From Archilochus colubris (Eukaryota; Chordata; Aves; Apodiformes; Trochilidae), in the NCBI GenBank assembly GCA_023079485.1, contig CM041083.1, forward strand, positions 177,648,480-177,712,479: a stretch of 64,000 nt of DNA. Direction: 5' to 3'. The notes beneath the pieces were generated by a model. That model worked only from the letters and a program-made list of their open reading frames with translations. It made no database searches and was not told the DNA's origin. Below, piece by piece: positions 1 to 13,922 of this stretch (the first letter of the stretch is position 1; each line of letters begins with the position of its first letter). The position numbers and the translations under genes are program-made.

Positions 1-3000
1 AGTTAGGAAACTATCTGCCAGCTCCAGATGGCTGAGCATGCAGATGGGTGAAACATGAGCAGCAATTTAGGGATCTGTGAGGTGGTATCCAGTGACCAAC
101 AGGTATTCTCCATAGGTTTTGTAAAAAGAAGCAAAGAGTTGCAAACATGGCTGAGAAGCTTTGGCTTTATTTAGCTACAGTGAAAGAAGCAGCCTGTACC
201 AGAAAACTTCATTCATACTGAGAGGCTCTGATTGTCAACTGTGAAATAACTCAATGAACTGTTAAACTTTAATACCAAATTAGAGATTAGAACAGTCTAG
301 TATCACCCATAGTCATGCTCAATAGCATCCTACTCTGTAATTCCTTCCACTCAGCTCAGTGGGATTATGATAGCTGTTGAACAAGGCAGCAGAACTGAGC
401 CTTCATGTTAAGGACACGTATAATGACAAGTGTAAGTACTGTGCAAAAAAAGTCCTGTCTTATTGGCAGTTCTGGTACTCAGTTGTCCCTTGAGATCTGC
501 ATAATGTAATGCAATTGGAATCTACAAAGTTTTTAGTTCCAAGGATGTTCAGGATCAATATTCAGATGCTTTGGTAGCCTTTTTTCTCCCATCCAGTTGT
601 CACTACTTTAAGTCACTTTAATAGCAAGACTTAATTTTCATTGAATTCCCAACATTTCTTTGTTTCCAGTAAGAAAAGAAAAAGAACAAAGACTACTAAA
701 CAAAATACAACTTGTCGAAAATCTCATAAAAGCCCTTACACAAGAATCTATCAAGCCTGGGAAAATATGTTTTCTTTTGTAACAACATATTTTTCCTTGA
801 AGTCACTGCTTGATTGCAGAAGTTCACATAACATATCGGTATGTGTATGTGTTTATGTAAGATGGACCTCTGTATTTCACTTTCTGATGTCAGTGTTGCC
901 TTGGAAACTGTATTTTATTGATTAATAGAATATATGTAATTTGTTTCAGAGCTGCATACCAGCTCATTTTTCTTCATGAGAAGTGTTTTCATTTTCTTAT
1001 TCTCGGAGTAAAATTATTTTTCTCATATGAGAAATAACATCCTTTTGATCCTTTTGGAGGTGTTTCTGTGGTTGTGCACAAAACCCAATGAAGCTGAACA
1101 GATAAATGCATGCTCATAAAGCCATTAAGTTACTTTATACATGTATTTCTTATTGAAGTTCTTTTGCTGTATCTGTTAACCTCTTATCTTATCTATAGCT
1201 TCACTGGTAACCAACTGGAGACTGTCCATACAGTTCCAGCTATTAAATACTCTGTGGTGGTTTTCCTCCAGAGATTTCAAGTTCCAGTGAGTAGTACTTT
1301 ATAGAATGTGTTTGAACTAAGTATTTTTATAGAATTTATTATACACTTAGCTAAGCTGAGATACAGAAAACTTACCCTCAAATTAGTACATATCTGAAAT
1401 AGTACTAATAGTAGCTCCCAAAACTCAGGATTCTTTTACTCTTGTTCTGCCCATTGCAGGTTTGTCAGGTCTAAGGGTAAGATTTTGGGTTAAGACAGCA
1501 GTGTTTAATGAACCAGCTGTCCCATTGCCAGTCCTGTGAGTGCTGGTCATGTTTATGAGAAGTCATGGTCCTGACCTGAAGACCTTTCATTTTCAGACAA
1601 ATCAAGTAGGGGGAGGATGGAAAGGGTAGGTGGTTCCTTTAGGTTCCTTTAGGAACCACTGTGTTGGTTCAGATAGTGCCATTGCCTGATTACAGGCACT
1701 GCTGAACCTCTTGCTTTTGGTTTTGTCCTTCCCCTCTATGCTTATTTGTTTCAGGGTTTATGAGTGCCACAGGAGCAGGCAGGGAATGAAGCTTCCCAGA
1801 TCAAATCAGGCAAGCAAAAAATAGTGAGGCTGAGGAGAAGGAAGAGAAGTACAAATAATGGATGGGAAAGTAATGGAAGTTCAGCCAGATGTCAATGCAA
1901 AAAGCTGTCTCTTTTTATGTAGGAATGAAAGCGTAGCCCTTCCTACAGTCCTAATATTAACAATTTACAAATTATAGCAGTGATTGTATTTATATGTCAT
2001 ACAGAGTGTAAATGATGGGAATGGGTTGTCAACACACATAGGAAAACAAGTCTGAAAATCTTTAGCACTTTCTTTAAATATAATAGTTCCTGATAATTAA
2101 ATATCTCATTGGTTGTTATCTAAATATTTATCTTCAGTGAAATTACAATAAATCCACAGTCAGAGAAAACTCATGTTAAATTGTCTTCTACCTTTGAAAA
2201 AGCACATGGTTTCTGGTTTTATTCTGTTTTATTTTTTGGTATAGCTTTGAAAAAAAAGGAAGAAAAAAGAGTCTGCCATTGATGGCAAGCAGGGACAAAG
2301 GCACTGTTACTACATTGTGGTTTTTAAGACTATTTACTATGCTAAGTCAGAGACCATAATGTGAAGTCATGTTTTTAATCTTTTGGATTAAAACAGTCAA
2401 CAACAGGCCTTCCTAGCAACAAGGCTCCACCTAACAGTCCTTTTTCTTATGAGGATCTTGCAGTTTTACATGGATTTTCTGGGCCAGTGGTTGGCAGCAA
2501 CAATACTGATTTATTCCAGATGAATGTCAGGCCCACTATGATTAGAAATATCATGGTACTTGTCTGAAAAATCAAGAAATTCTGGCATTTGCTAGAGGGG
2601 CCATGTGTCTTGTGGAGAAACCAGTCCATTTAATTCAAGCTTCTGGATACCCAGAATTAAGCAGATAGTCCAGGTAATATGTCATTGAGTCCCTTGTACA
2701 GTCTAAGAAGAGCAGCAGTTGCTTACCCAAGGTCTATGGAATCCCCCTCTCCATCCACCCACCCACCCTATGATGATTCAAGTCCTCCTCATCAAGTAAA
2801 TAACTCTTCTGTTGGGAATACAGAGGAACAATAGGAAATAAATGCTGGCACCTCCATGTAGTTGAGATCCATTTACTCATTTGAAGATGGATGTGACTTA
2901 TCTTCCTCTTGTATAATAACCCAAGAATTAGAGCTCTCACCCCAGAGAGAGGAGGTCCCAGGCTCTGCTCTGAGCTGGGTTAGCTCACACCTTCTACATT

Positions 3001-6000
3001 TAACTCAGAGAAGCTAACTTCCTCCCTTTGTAAGATGACCATCCGTAAGTCTCCATGTTTTTGTTCCTTATCCTTTCCTTTCTGGCTGTCTGTGAGGACT
3101 GTAAACCCTGTAAGGCACCAGCTCATTTGTCATTGAGCATTTGCGCAGCACTGACTGTTACAAGGTTCTGATTTTGGCTGAGGTTTGTAATGAAATATAA
3201 ATAATAGTAACACTGGTGCAAATTTCTCCCTTCACGCCACAAAAATTGCTGAGTAAAAGCTTTGCTTTTACATGTTGTTGGCTGGTGTTGGTAGAAGGTG
3301 GGGTTTGTGCAGCCTTTGCTTGTGACATGGTTTGTGGAGCAGAGAATGAGTCTACAATAATGTTGGGCTTTATTTGTATTTGGGAAAGGGTTGGCTGCTT
3401 GTTGGTTTTTGTTGGGCATGATTAATTCCTCATTTTTCATTTTCTGTTCTAGGGATGTTTGTGCTGGAGTTTAGTAGATCTGTAGCACTGTGAAAGATGG
3501 TGCTCCAGGGTCCTTTCTTGCAAATAACTCTTTTAGGAGGTTTTTTTGGACGTAGGGAAATACATGGCTTAGGGATGAGGTAGGTTGCAGAGATCTTCCT
3601 CAGTGCTACAGGCATCTTCTCTTGGAGTTTCCAAAGATGGAAACAATGGGAGGGCTGCAGCCAAGGGGACAGTGTTGAGGGCATTATGCTATAAGGACAT
3701 TATGGTATGAGGACATTATGAAGTCACTCCTGCAGCACTGGCAAAGAATGCAGCAGTGATATATTCCCCTTATGAGTCATTTTGGAGCTGCCACAAGCTG
3801 GAGCAACCCATTGCCCAGTGATGAGTGATGACTGACCTTTATTCCTATCTTAGAGAATATTGAGCTAAATTAATTGCTTTCTGAGTGCTCACATCAGTGC
3901 AGCCTAGTTTCCTACAAATTGGGATCTCTCCCTCCCCACCTCAATGAAACCACTTCCCTACTTCCATGCCACTCCCCAGGTCTCTCTCTCATCCCTGAAA
4001 TATTTGTTGGGAAGATGGTACATGGGCTGTGGCTGATGCAGGCTGCTGTATACTCTTTAGCCAACTGGCTGCTGCTTCTCAGTGTGGGTAGTGGGGTCAC
4101 TGCAGAAATGCCTTTCCTGTACTGGAATACTTAGTTTATGTGGTTTTCTCTTCCCAACATCAGCTTTTCTAAAATGTCATTTTTGAGATACAGAGATCTT
4201 TGAGATCTGGATCCCCCTGTTAGATTTGACTGAAGCTCCCCAAGAGAATCTGAAATCATATTGGGGTCTAGGAGGGTGTCCCAGAGAGATGGGTGATATG
4301 AATATTATTTCCTTAGGAAGCAATAGTAAAAATATACTGTAATGCAAGCAGAAATTAAAAGCATTATGAAGAAATTAGTGGGTGAAGACTGACCTAAAAA
4401 GAACACATTTTTAGGTTTGCCATAAAATCCTTTAAATTATTATAGCAAAAAATTGTTGAGCCACTCATCATAAGTACTGAGCCTGCCAGTTTATCCCTAA
4501 GGTATTGCAAACTATCAGATGGATGGCCAGTGATGAATCTGACTGGAGCTTTTAAAGCATGGTAAACAGCTACACAGCTTATAGATGGCTAAAATTATTT
4601 CACTACATTGCACCTATAAAATGACTGTTATCTTGATAATCTCCTACTTTGTCACCTTAATATTTAAAAATATTATTAACTCTATGTACCTTCTTTTAAG
4701 TAACTTTCTCATTCTTTCATCTCCTGAAAGCCATATTTGCCTTAGGCATATGGGATCCTTGCAGTAAGGATGAGCTGGTGCTACTGGTTTCATGATTGAT
4801 TGCCACACTTGGAGCAGCTCTGTTAGTGCACAGCTCTTAAAGGCTGCTTTGGAAAGGTCTTCACACTTACTGCAGATGCCAGTGCCCTAATGTCTTCCAG
4901 AATGGAGAACATCTTCCCCTTTTCATTTCAAGGCATCACAAAGTCTTAGAGACTCTGAGTCTGGTTGCCAGATGTGATTCAAAATCAGTGAAGCAGAGCA
5001 ATTGTACCTGATCCCCCTGACAGACACTTGAATAGCAGCTTTTTCTAAGGATGGTTTGTTCTGCATCTGTATGTCTCCCCTTTCTGACCACAGTGACCAC
5101 TTCCTTACCATAAAATACGGAATACCATAGTAAAGGACATTTGGGGATTTTTCATGCAGTTCCCTGCAAAGTCTAGTTGGATTCTGTCCATTGCATGTAG
5201 GATGAGCTACCAAGACAGGCTGTAAACTGAAGCCTAAAACTGAGTAGAAATGTGTTAAGGTAGGAAGCAGATCCACCTCAGCTTAATGGTACAGCAGTTG
5301 CCTTCAGTAACACAATCAAGGGGTAAAAATTGAAATGTAGCAAATCCTGTTGTTGTTTTTTTTTTAATAGGCCTACTGCATTGCTTCAAAACCTGTCTGC
5401 ATTGGAAGAAAGAATAGATATGTTTTCTGTGTGCTACTACATGAGTCTTGAAATAATTTGATGTAAAGAAAATAGGAAAAAAAGCAGGTGACAAGAAGTG
5501 TGCAAGCTCTGCATTGGTGCTTCAGGACAACTTTGGGGAATGTTACTGCTCAGACTCTGAGATTGAAGAAAAACAATAATATGAAAGCAATGTAATACTA
5601 GTTAATGCTTCTTTATTACTTGACATATGCTGAGTATTACAGAGACACCAACTAAATGCAGACAACTGATTATACATAGAGATATTTGGTTCTTCAAATC
5701 CTTTCATTATTTTTAATAATTTTATATAAGGATGTATATATTTGACAGAGCATTTTTCTTTACAGAAGCAGAAAAAAACCAGTCATGATTATGTTGACTA
5801 TTTGTCAATAGATATTTTTATACAAAAGCTTTTAGGGCTAAATCTGATATTTTCACTCACACTAAAAAGGAATGAACACATCAGGTTATTTACTAGTAGT
5901 GAGTGTCTGTTGTTTTGCAAAAATATTCAATGTGAAATACTGCTTTTGGAGGGGTATTTATCACTAAGATTTTAATTTGGAGATTTTCTTTATTTCAAAG

Positions 6001-8921
6001 AACATACTCCTGGCTGGTCAGACACACTTCTTGGTCATTGTGCCCTGTGCAGGATAACCGTGGGTTATTTAGAAGAGCAGTTATTTGCCTGACACAAACA
6101 GTTTTCTCTTAAGAGTTGGCTTTCATGATAATCCATCAAATTATTTTGAGATGAGTACTCTCATAATCACTGCAGTTCCATCATTCCCCACAACAGAACT
6201 CTATTAAATAAACAATATTATTTGAGCAATTGGCAATTTTCTCTTCCGTGGTTCACCCAAAGTATATTCTTAGCTTTTCATTCATTGCTATATTTGGTTT
6301 CCTGGAATCCAGTCTGCTGCTTTCCTGAACTCACACTTGTGCAGACCTCTCATCCAGACAAATCTGTGACAGTTTTGAGAGACCTGCTCTTTAGTATTCC
6401 CCAGAAGAATTTAGGGTTACCTGATCTGGCACTGGAGCTGAGATTGCTACCCAGCACCCCATACAAACACTGGAAATCAGCATGGCATGAGATCTCAGCA
6501 TTCCTGTAAAAAGGGATACAAATGATGCAGAGACACCACCAGGGTAGGAATATAAGATAGTGTTTGCAGGAAACATGAGAAGTTTCCTAAATTTCTTCTG
6601 AATAGCTACAAATGTGGTGATTGAGAGGTAGTTAAATGCAAAGGCTGGAAAAGTAAGCATTGCGTTCCAGCCTGAACCTTCCTCAAGTTAACATCTCCAT
6701 CTGAGAACAAAGCTGGAACTGTACCATCAGAACATCTGCTTTGGTGTAGAGTAGTAAATTTGCCACCTAGCTGGTCTGAGAGCAAAGCAACCTGTTTGGT
6801 CAGGTGTATCTCAGAGTGTGTATTTTTTGGAGCTCTCCTGGATCCAGGATTTCTCTAAGGAAGAGTAAATATTAGTCCTGCAGGTTTAGGCAGAGAGTGA
6901 ATTAGATGGGCTTTCATTCTTCACTTTTGTCTTTTTTTCTGTGGTTAATTTCAACTTCTTTGATGAAGTATTTTTAAGATAAAAATGAGCATGGTCATTC
7001 TTGGGAGGAGGAAAAGGCTGATTTTTATTTATTTTTCTAAACTTTTCATTTTGCGGAATGTGTTATTACAGTTATTATCAGTTCAAACTACATGAGTCAG
7101 ATGGTAGTATTATCAATTTATTCCTTTCTCTGTGCATACAAGTCACTGCAAGAAATATGTCTGCCTTCACAGACAGGGAGTTCAACATTTTCCTAGACTC
7201 AGTGACCAGAGTCAACAGAGGAATAAAAACTGAGAGAGACTCATTGAAGTATCCCAAGCATTAGTGGGATAGATACGGAAGCCAAGACAATTAAAAAAAA
7301 AAAACCAACAAACCAAAACCAAAGAACCAACAGACTGAAGAAGCCCAGCAGTAAGGAAATGTCTGTTTTGTTTAAAATACAGGAGAGATTAAGGATGTGT
7401 GTTTTTTTTCAAATCTGTTTCTTATGTAAATAGCATGGTGTGTGCCTTACAGCATAATCCAGCAAAGCAGGCAAGGAAATAAATATTAGACATGCAGAGC
7501 AGTGATTTTGGTGATACAAATCTGTTTAAAATCCTGATCAGGAAAGCAATCTTATTCAAGACACACAAAGCTGCACAGTTGGAACCCTTGATGAAGTTAA
7601 AATTCATCTTATCTTTTCTTCAGAACAAGACAAGTCTAAATGTATCTCTGCAGTCTAGGTTACAAGAACATACTGCTATAGAAATATAGCATTAGTGGAA
7701 TTTTCCAAGTTCAAAAAGAATTTAATGTCCAAATACTTATTTTATCTGATTTATGGCTTTACAACCACATCCAAGCCAGTACTGCCAAATAAAATTTTCT
7801 GTACAGTGTTATGTATGCAGTTCTTCTTCAGGTACTTGGATGCTGTCTAACATAAATTAAATGAAAGTTTCATCCTAGAAATATCCAGGTATATTTACTT
7901 TTAAAAATCATAACTTCATTTTTTACATTTTAAGAGTGCAACTTCATTTTTTGCAGTATCAGTGCCTACACATATATATGCTTCACAAAATCAAGTATCC
8001 AAATACATGCAAAAACTATGTAGTCATACCATACAAAGGTGGTCTTTTTCTTAATATAATTGTTAAAGTACTTGTCTGTACTCCAGTAATTTAGCAATTT
8101 AATCGAGTGAATATCTCTCAGGAAATCAGTCAGACTAAAGAATAACAGTGAATTTGCCCTCTGGTTCCCCATAGATGGGTGTGTTCCTGACACCTATGTG
8201 CAGACCTGTAACTGAAATACCATTTGCATAAATTCCATTTAGTAAGGATGCACTGACTGATGTCAGTGAGTGTTAGGGCACTTAATCAAACAGTAAACAG
8301 CAATCTCTGTCTTAGTGTCAATCATTTAATGCAGAGATCATCAGTAGAATTAAATAAATAATTATGTCCTTTTGTTTTCTTTTTACTTACACTGTTGCTT
8401 TCTAAATCTCTTCAGGCTCTCTGATGAACAAAGATTTCTTAATTTGGACAGCTGCATAATTGGGCTGATAAATCATCCTCAAGGATATAATCAAAATGAT
8501 CCTACTAAGTAACAATTTTCTGGTTTTCCTGCTTAGTTTAGAGCAGAAGGAGCAGATATAGCATAATGCAGTTTGTTGAGTTGCCTTGAAAATCAAGAAT
8601 TGATCATTATAAAATAATAGTTTTGAAAGTAGAGACCTCCAGTTCCCTTGTAGATATATTTAATTCAAAGTTCAATGTATCTCTTGTGGCAGGTATGGCT
8701 GTAGCCTTTTTAACATAGGACAAGCTAATGCACCAAGATAGTTGAACAGAATTATGGGGTTTTATTTGCCCAATTCAAATCATAAACCAGCAGCAGAATC
8801 TGGAAAAAAAAAAATCAGTCTGACATCCAGTTGTAGCTGTTAGCTACATAAAATCCACCAAACAAATTACTGCCTCACTCTAGACCTAATTTTTTTTTTT
8901 TTTTCATTTTCATGGGACACA

Positions 8922-9304
8922 TGGCTGTTCAGCCTGGAAGAGAGGAGGCTCCAAGGAGACCTCATCACTCTCTACAACTCCCTGAAAGGAGGTTGTAGCC
9001 AGGTGGGGGTTTGGTCTCTTTTCCCAGGCAACTCTCAGCAAGACAAGAGGACACGGTCTTAAGTTGTGCCAGGGGAGGTTTGGGTTGGACATTAGAAAGA
9101 ATTTATTTACAGAGAGGGTGCTCAGGCACTGGAATGGGCTGCCCAGGGAAGTAGTGGATTCTCCGTCCCTGGAGATATTTAAAAAGAGACTGGATGTGGC
9201 ACTCAGTGCCATGGTCTGGTAACTGCAGTGGTAGTGGATCAAGGGTTGGACTTGATGATCTCTTAGGTCCCTTCCAACCCAGCCGATTCTATGATTCTAT
9301 GATT
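8922..9304 (+). mobile_element. CR1 LINE 3' fragment
   Basis: The fragment starts in the ORF2 C-terminus ([18 protein letters not shown] region) and ends in the avian CR1 3' signature: a GGTTGGACTTGATGATCT block, then CCTTCCAACCCAGCC, then an ATTCTATGATTCTATGA repeat. It is 5'-truncated. The former ORF has an indel near 9010 relative to the 21.7-kb copy. A T15 run (8890-8904) lies just upstream. It shares diagnostic bases with the copies at 12.7 and 21.7 kb and appears to be the same subfamily. Confidence 0.92.
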
Positions 9305-10010
9305 TCCCAGCATTATCCTAACTTGATGGGAAGTCAATAACTGAAGCTTTGCTTGTAAAGTACCCAATACAGAGAAGGAATCCAAAAGGAAAGCCCCAAG
9401 CTGGGATCTCCTCACTCCTGCATTTCCCTGCCCTGCTGCTCAGGCTTTTGGTGTTATCCTTGCAGTCACCAATGGGTGCATTTGTTCTGGGTCCAGGTAT
9501 TTCTGCTTGAACCCACTGAGGTGGAGGGAGACTTTTATTCTAGAAAACACTGAGAAAAGGGTAATAATCCTAACTTTTGTACAGTTCCACCCTTCAGTAT
9601 AATGCCGTGGTCAGCAGTGGGACCATGTGCGCAGTGTCAATTGAATAAGATTTCCATTTTTATTCTAAAAAGATACACTAGCAGGACAAGACTACAAGCT
9701 AAAAACATATGCTGTAATGTCTCTACTCAGCAGGAGGGACTTCAGCTAATGTTATCCCTTGGAGTTATGCCGAGCTGCTAATTTAACTGCTCAGTGAATG
9801 ATCAAGTTCCTGTAGTGATGCTCTGTGAAAAAAGAGACTTAGCTTGAAAATGGTGCAGGGGATGCCAAGGAAGTTCTGGAAAGCCAGATGACTTGTGGAC
9901 ACTGCAGCATCCTCCTGGAAATGACCTGCCCATGCCTACTGACAGTATTTCTCCTACAAACAGACTACATGCTAATTTCTCAATACACCTTCAATTTCCA
10001 CTGCATAATA

Positions 10011-10020
10011 TCATTAATGA
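10011..10020. promoter_or_regulatory. Palindromic TAAT site TCATTAATGA
   Basis: A perfect 10-bp palindrome containing overlapping TAAT/ATTA homeodomain cores, with further cores at about 9972, 10044 and 10112. Function is inferred from motif density only. Confidence 0.3.
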
Positions 10021-10071
10021 CCTTGACAGAAAGCATTTCCTGGGGATTAATAACCATTTGAGGTTTAATGA

Positions 10072-10090
10072 CCTGAGGCAATGCCTCAGG
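10072..10090. promoter_or_regulatory. Perfect 9-bp inverted repeat, AP-2-like
   Basis: CCTGAGGCA-A-TGCCTCAGG is a 9-bp perfect palindrome with one spacer base. The right half extends to GCCTCAGGC, a match to the TFAP2 consensus. It lies in a cluster of TAAT motifs. The regulatory role is inferred only. Confidence 0.4.
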
Positions 10091-12672
10091 CCATCAACTC
10101 CTCCAAGCTGCTCATTAATTCCTGAGGGTATACAGTCTGTTTCAATCACTCCTGCTTAAGTATTTACTTATTGTCACCTAATAACAGTATTCTCCCTGAG
10201 GTATTTCCTCTTCAGAGGTCCTGGTGTTGGAAATGTGTTTGTTTTTCAGTCTTTTGAGAAAAGAAGTCATGGTTAATTTTTTTTAGGTGACTCTGTATTA
10301 GAATGCAATGCATTTATTCAGGCTGCCACTGCGTTTCTGCTGTGATGAACATGGTAAAAATGAGACAGTTAAATTAATAAATGGCACCCAGAAAACTATT
10401 TGTTTTACCTGCTTATAATCTCATGATGTTAATCAAGAGCAGTAGCCTCCTCCCATCCTAACACTGGTGGTTTAGCCCAGAGGTAATTTATTTGAGAGGT
10501 GATATGGGACAAGTCACAACTTCCTAGCAAGAAGTAGCTTCATACTTGTTCTGAAGGACACCCCAAACTCAGATCTGTGCAGAAAAAACAATAGAGACCA
10601 CATCTGCCTGTTGAAATGAAATTGAGAAATGCCATTGCTAGGCCCATTCCTTATCAATGAAGTCATAAGTCAAAGATGGGGCATTGTCCTGTGTTGTGGT
10701 ACATTCTTGTGAAGGGTGAACTTGTTTTTCTGCTGAAGATTTTTCATTTGAGGGAACATTCTTCTGACATTCAGATGGCATCAAGTACAATTGGACCTCA
10801 GTTCAATCTTCTGCTGTGTTGTTACATCGTGTTCTCTGTTTATTTGTGTAACAGTGCAGTGTGGCATGCCAAACAGGCATGGCACAAACAAATTGCTCTT
10901 AGAATTGCTGGTGTTTCCTCCCAAGAAATTTCTGAACTGGCAGAGAAGAGAAGCACAGAGAAGAAGGCAATCAACAGCAGTTGCAGGAAACTGATACAGT
11001 GAGCAAGGCCCCAAGTTATGTATCTGCAAATCTGGGATATTTGTCATCACATCAATTATAAGAATCCTCTGGCGAGGCTTTGCCAGCATCACATTCACAC
11101 ATTGGTCTCTGTTGAGTACTGAGCAACCACGGAACTTCATACATCTAAGGTGAGACAGGAACAGTTTTCCTGGTGTGCCAGAAAGTGGAGATACTTCCCT
11201 CCCTGAAAGGTCTGGGAAAAGCAGCCCTCCACCTGATTTTAACTTAGAATTACCTATGCTGGCCCTGTGCTTCGACCTAACATCCTTGCCTAGAGACAGC
11301 CCACTTTTTTATAGAAAAAAAGGGTTTTTCTGTCAAATTATAAAAATCAGAAGTAATTTGAGTTGTTTTTAAGCTTAAGATCCTTAAAAAAAACCTGAAT
11401 ACCAAGAATATATTGTATCAACTGCAGAGGAAATCTTGATAAAAGCAGCCTGTTTCTGGTAGGTGAGATGTATGGATGTATGGATGATTTCCTATGGAAA
11501 TCAGCAGGTGAGCTGATGAGTAATACACAGTCAGGCAAACAGCTCAAGTACTTCCTTGCTTGTCTTTGAGATTAGTGGATTCTGCAGTCAAGTAACTCTG
11601 ATTCAGTGACATGCTTTGTGTGGAAAGTATATGCTGTTCGTGGTAAGCAGAGCACCTATACAGGAATGTTCCTACATAAATCTCAAATCCCTTTGCAAAC
11701 ATGGCCACAGATCACTGACACCATCACTGCAAATGGAGAAAATCAGGTGCAAACAGGAGAAATTACAGACCTTAAGTTACTCCGTACATTAACAGAAGAT
11801 GCCTCAGGGAAAAATTTATTTCATCTCACTGGAAGTATCTCTACCTTTATATGCTTGTTCCTCCCAAGTTCTTTGTATAATCCCTAGAGAAGAATGAGCA
11901 CTTCCTAGGCACAAGCAATTTTACTTCTTCTAGACAGTAACTTTAAGATAAGATTAATACATCCATGGAAGTCCACCTTTCTCTCCATAACCTTCAGGAG
12001 AATTTAGGATGTATAACTCCAATTCAGCTGCAGATTACTGAGATGATTCCCATCCTCTTTATCCAGAAATCCCTCAGAAGTATTTATATAAATAAATATT
12101 TTACATGGGTGACAAAATGGCTGTTGTGAAGACAAGTCAACCAGACATTTAAACATATTCTTACTGCCAAGCTTTTGATGTGTCCTATTGAAGCCTGGTT
12201 TATAAAACCTGCCCTAAGACCCTTCCTGTTTTCTGGACTAAGTGGGTCTGCTGCTGATTCAGCCGTAGCTCCAGTACTCTTGGCTGTTGTTGGTTTGAGA
12301 CAAGCACACAGCATCATTCCCACATAGATTTTAGGTGTAGGAATACACTTCTGGTTGGAATTTCCTTTCTGAAGTCTATTGAGAATTCAGATGAGAGCCA
12401 GATGAGTTTTTTCCTGTTCATTTAGGAGAAAAATGCAAAACATCATGAGAAACTTTAAAACTCCAGCACTCCCTGAAAGTCCTCACCATGATAAAATTTT
12501 TCCTGAAAAAGTTCTTTCCAGGGGAATTCGAGCTTGCAGGTGACAAGTATTTGGTGTATTTTCTGTACCCCTGATGAGGAAAGGCCAGATTGGTAAACAA
12601 TGACTGAAGGAAATGCTTTCAAATCCATTAAACATACACTAGCTTTATAGACTCAGTTATTAGGTCACTTTT

Positions 12673-13129
12673 AGAATCATAGAATGATAGAATTGGCTGG
12701 GTTGGAAGGGACCTCAGAGATCATCGAGTCCAACCCTTTTACCACTGTTACGGTTGCTAGACCATGGCACTGAGTGCCACATCCAGTCTCTTTTTAAATA
12801 TCTCCAGGGACGGAGAATCCACTACGTCCCTGGGCAGCCCATTCCAATGCTTGATCACTCTCTCCGTAAAGAAATTCTTTCTAATATCTACCCTAAACTT
12901 CCCCTGGCACAGCTTAAGACCATGCCCTCTTGTCTTGTTGAAAGTCGTCTGGCAAAAGAGACCAACGTCCACCCGGTTACAACCTCCTTTCAGGGAGTTG
13001 TAGAGAGCGATGAGGTCTCCCCTGAGCCTCCTCTTCTCTAGGCTGAACAGCCCCAGCTCCTTCAGCCTCTCCTCATAGGGTCTGTGCTCGAGTCCCTTCA
13101 CCAGCCTGGTTGCCCTCCTTTGGACCTGA
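12673..13129 (-). mobile_element. CR1 LINE 3' fragment with intact ORF2 C-terminus
   Basis: On the minus strand the open frame covers the conserved CR1 reverse-transcriptase C-terminal tail ([20 protein letters not shown] ... [20 protein letters not shown] ... [13 protein letters not shown]). The frame stays open upstream of the element, so the extra N-terminal residues are host sequence. The 3' end, with AGAATCATAGAATGATAGAA on the + strand, is complete. The element is 5'-truncated as is usual for CR1. Confidence 0.94.
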
Positions 13130-13922
13130 AAGGAATTGGCTTTGGCTTGGAGGTGCAGAAAGATTAATGAAAAAGCCAGCTCTCTTCCCAAAATTGTCCG
13201 TAGCCAGCAGAGCATCACAGCTATCATTTTTGCCTTTTGGCAGTGTTGTCTTCCCTGCACATTTTCCAGAACAGGTAAATGAGCAGAGTCCAGGCTGGTT
13301 TGTTTGGGTTATTGTTTGCCTTTAAAGACAAAACTCTTCCAGAAAATGAAAAACTGTAATTTTCAATACATAAGTGTCCTTACTTAGTAGTAAGTGAGTT
13401 AGTTTTCAAAGCATAATACAGGAAGCACAGGCTGACAGGGGTCCTGGATTTCTAAATACCATTGCAGTGTAAAAAAATACTGCAATATACAGCCAATCTT
13501 CTCAATCAAAATACCTTTATCATGTGTCCAGTTTTCACCAGTGCTTTCAGAGAAACATGTGGGCTCTTAAGATGGTTATTTAAAATCTTTTAACTTCCAT
13601 TTTGCAGTGATTTCGTTGTCAGATTTAGGCTTCTTTTGAAAACTGAGCCGGGCATTTTTACAGTGAAATCTGTAGGCAACTCTCTGGTTTCTGCTTCTGT
13701 TTCTGTCTGGAGAACAACTTATCTCATCATACTTCTGGCATATCTGAGTCTAGACCCTGCCAAATTCTGAAAGTGAAATAAACCATCAAAAAATCTCAGA
13801 TTCTTAAAAGTGCAGCCCAAGGTCAAGTCTAGAAAAAGGCTAGATTTGGAGAATAAAGCACTTTTCCTTCAAAGCATACACAGCCCGTTTTCAGTCTGTG
13901 TTTGTCTGTATATCCCATTACT

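Noticed and set aside
10676..11140. Overlapping + and - open frames with a strong-looking donor (AAG|gtgaga near 11150)
   Set aside because: In the frame needed by STARD13 the codon before the donor is TAA, and no recognisable protein is encoded.
12757..13260. 167-residue minus-strand open frame
   Set aside because: It is the CR1 ORF2 C-terminus plus read-through into flanking sequence, not a host gene.
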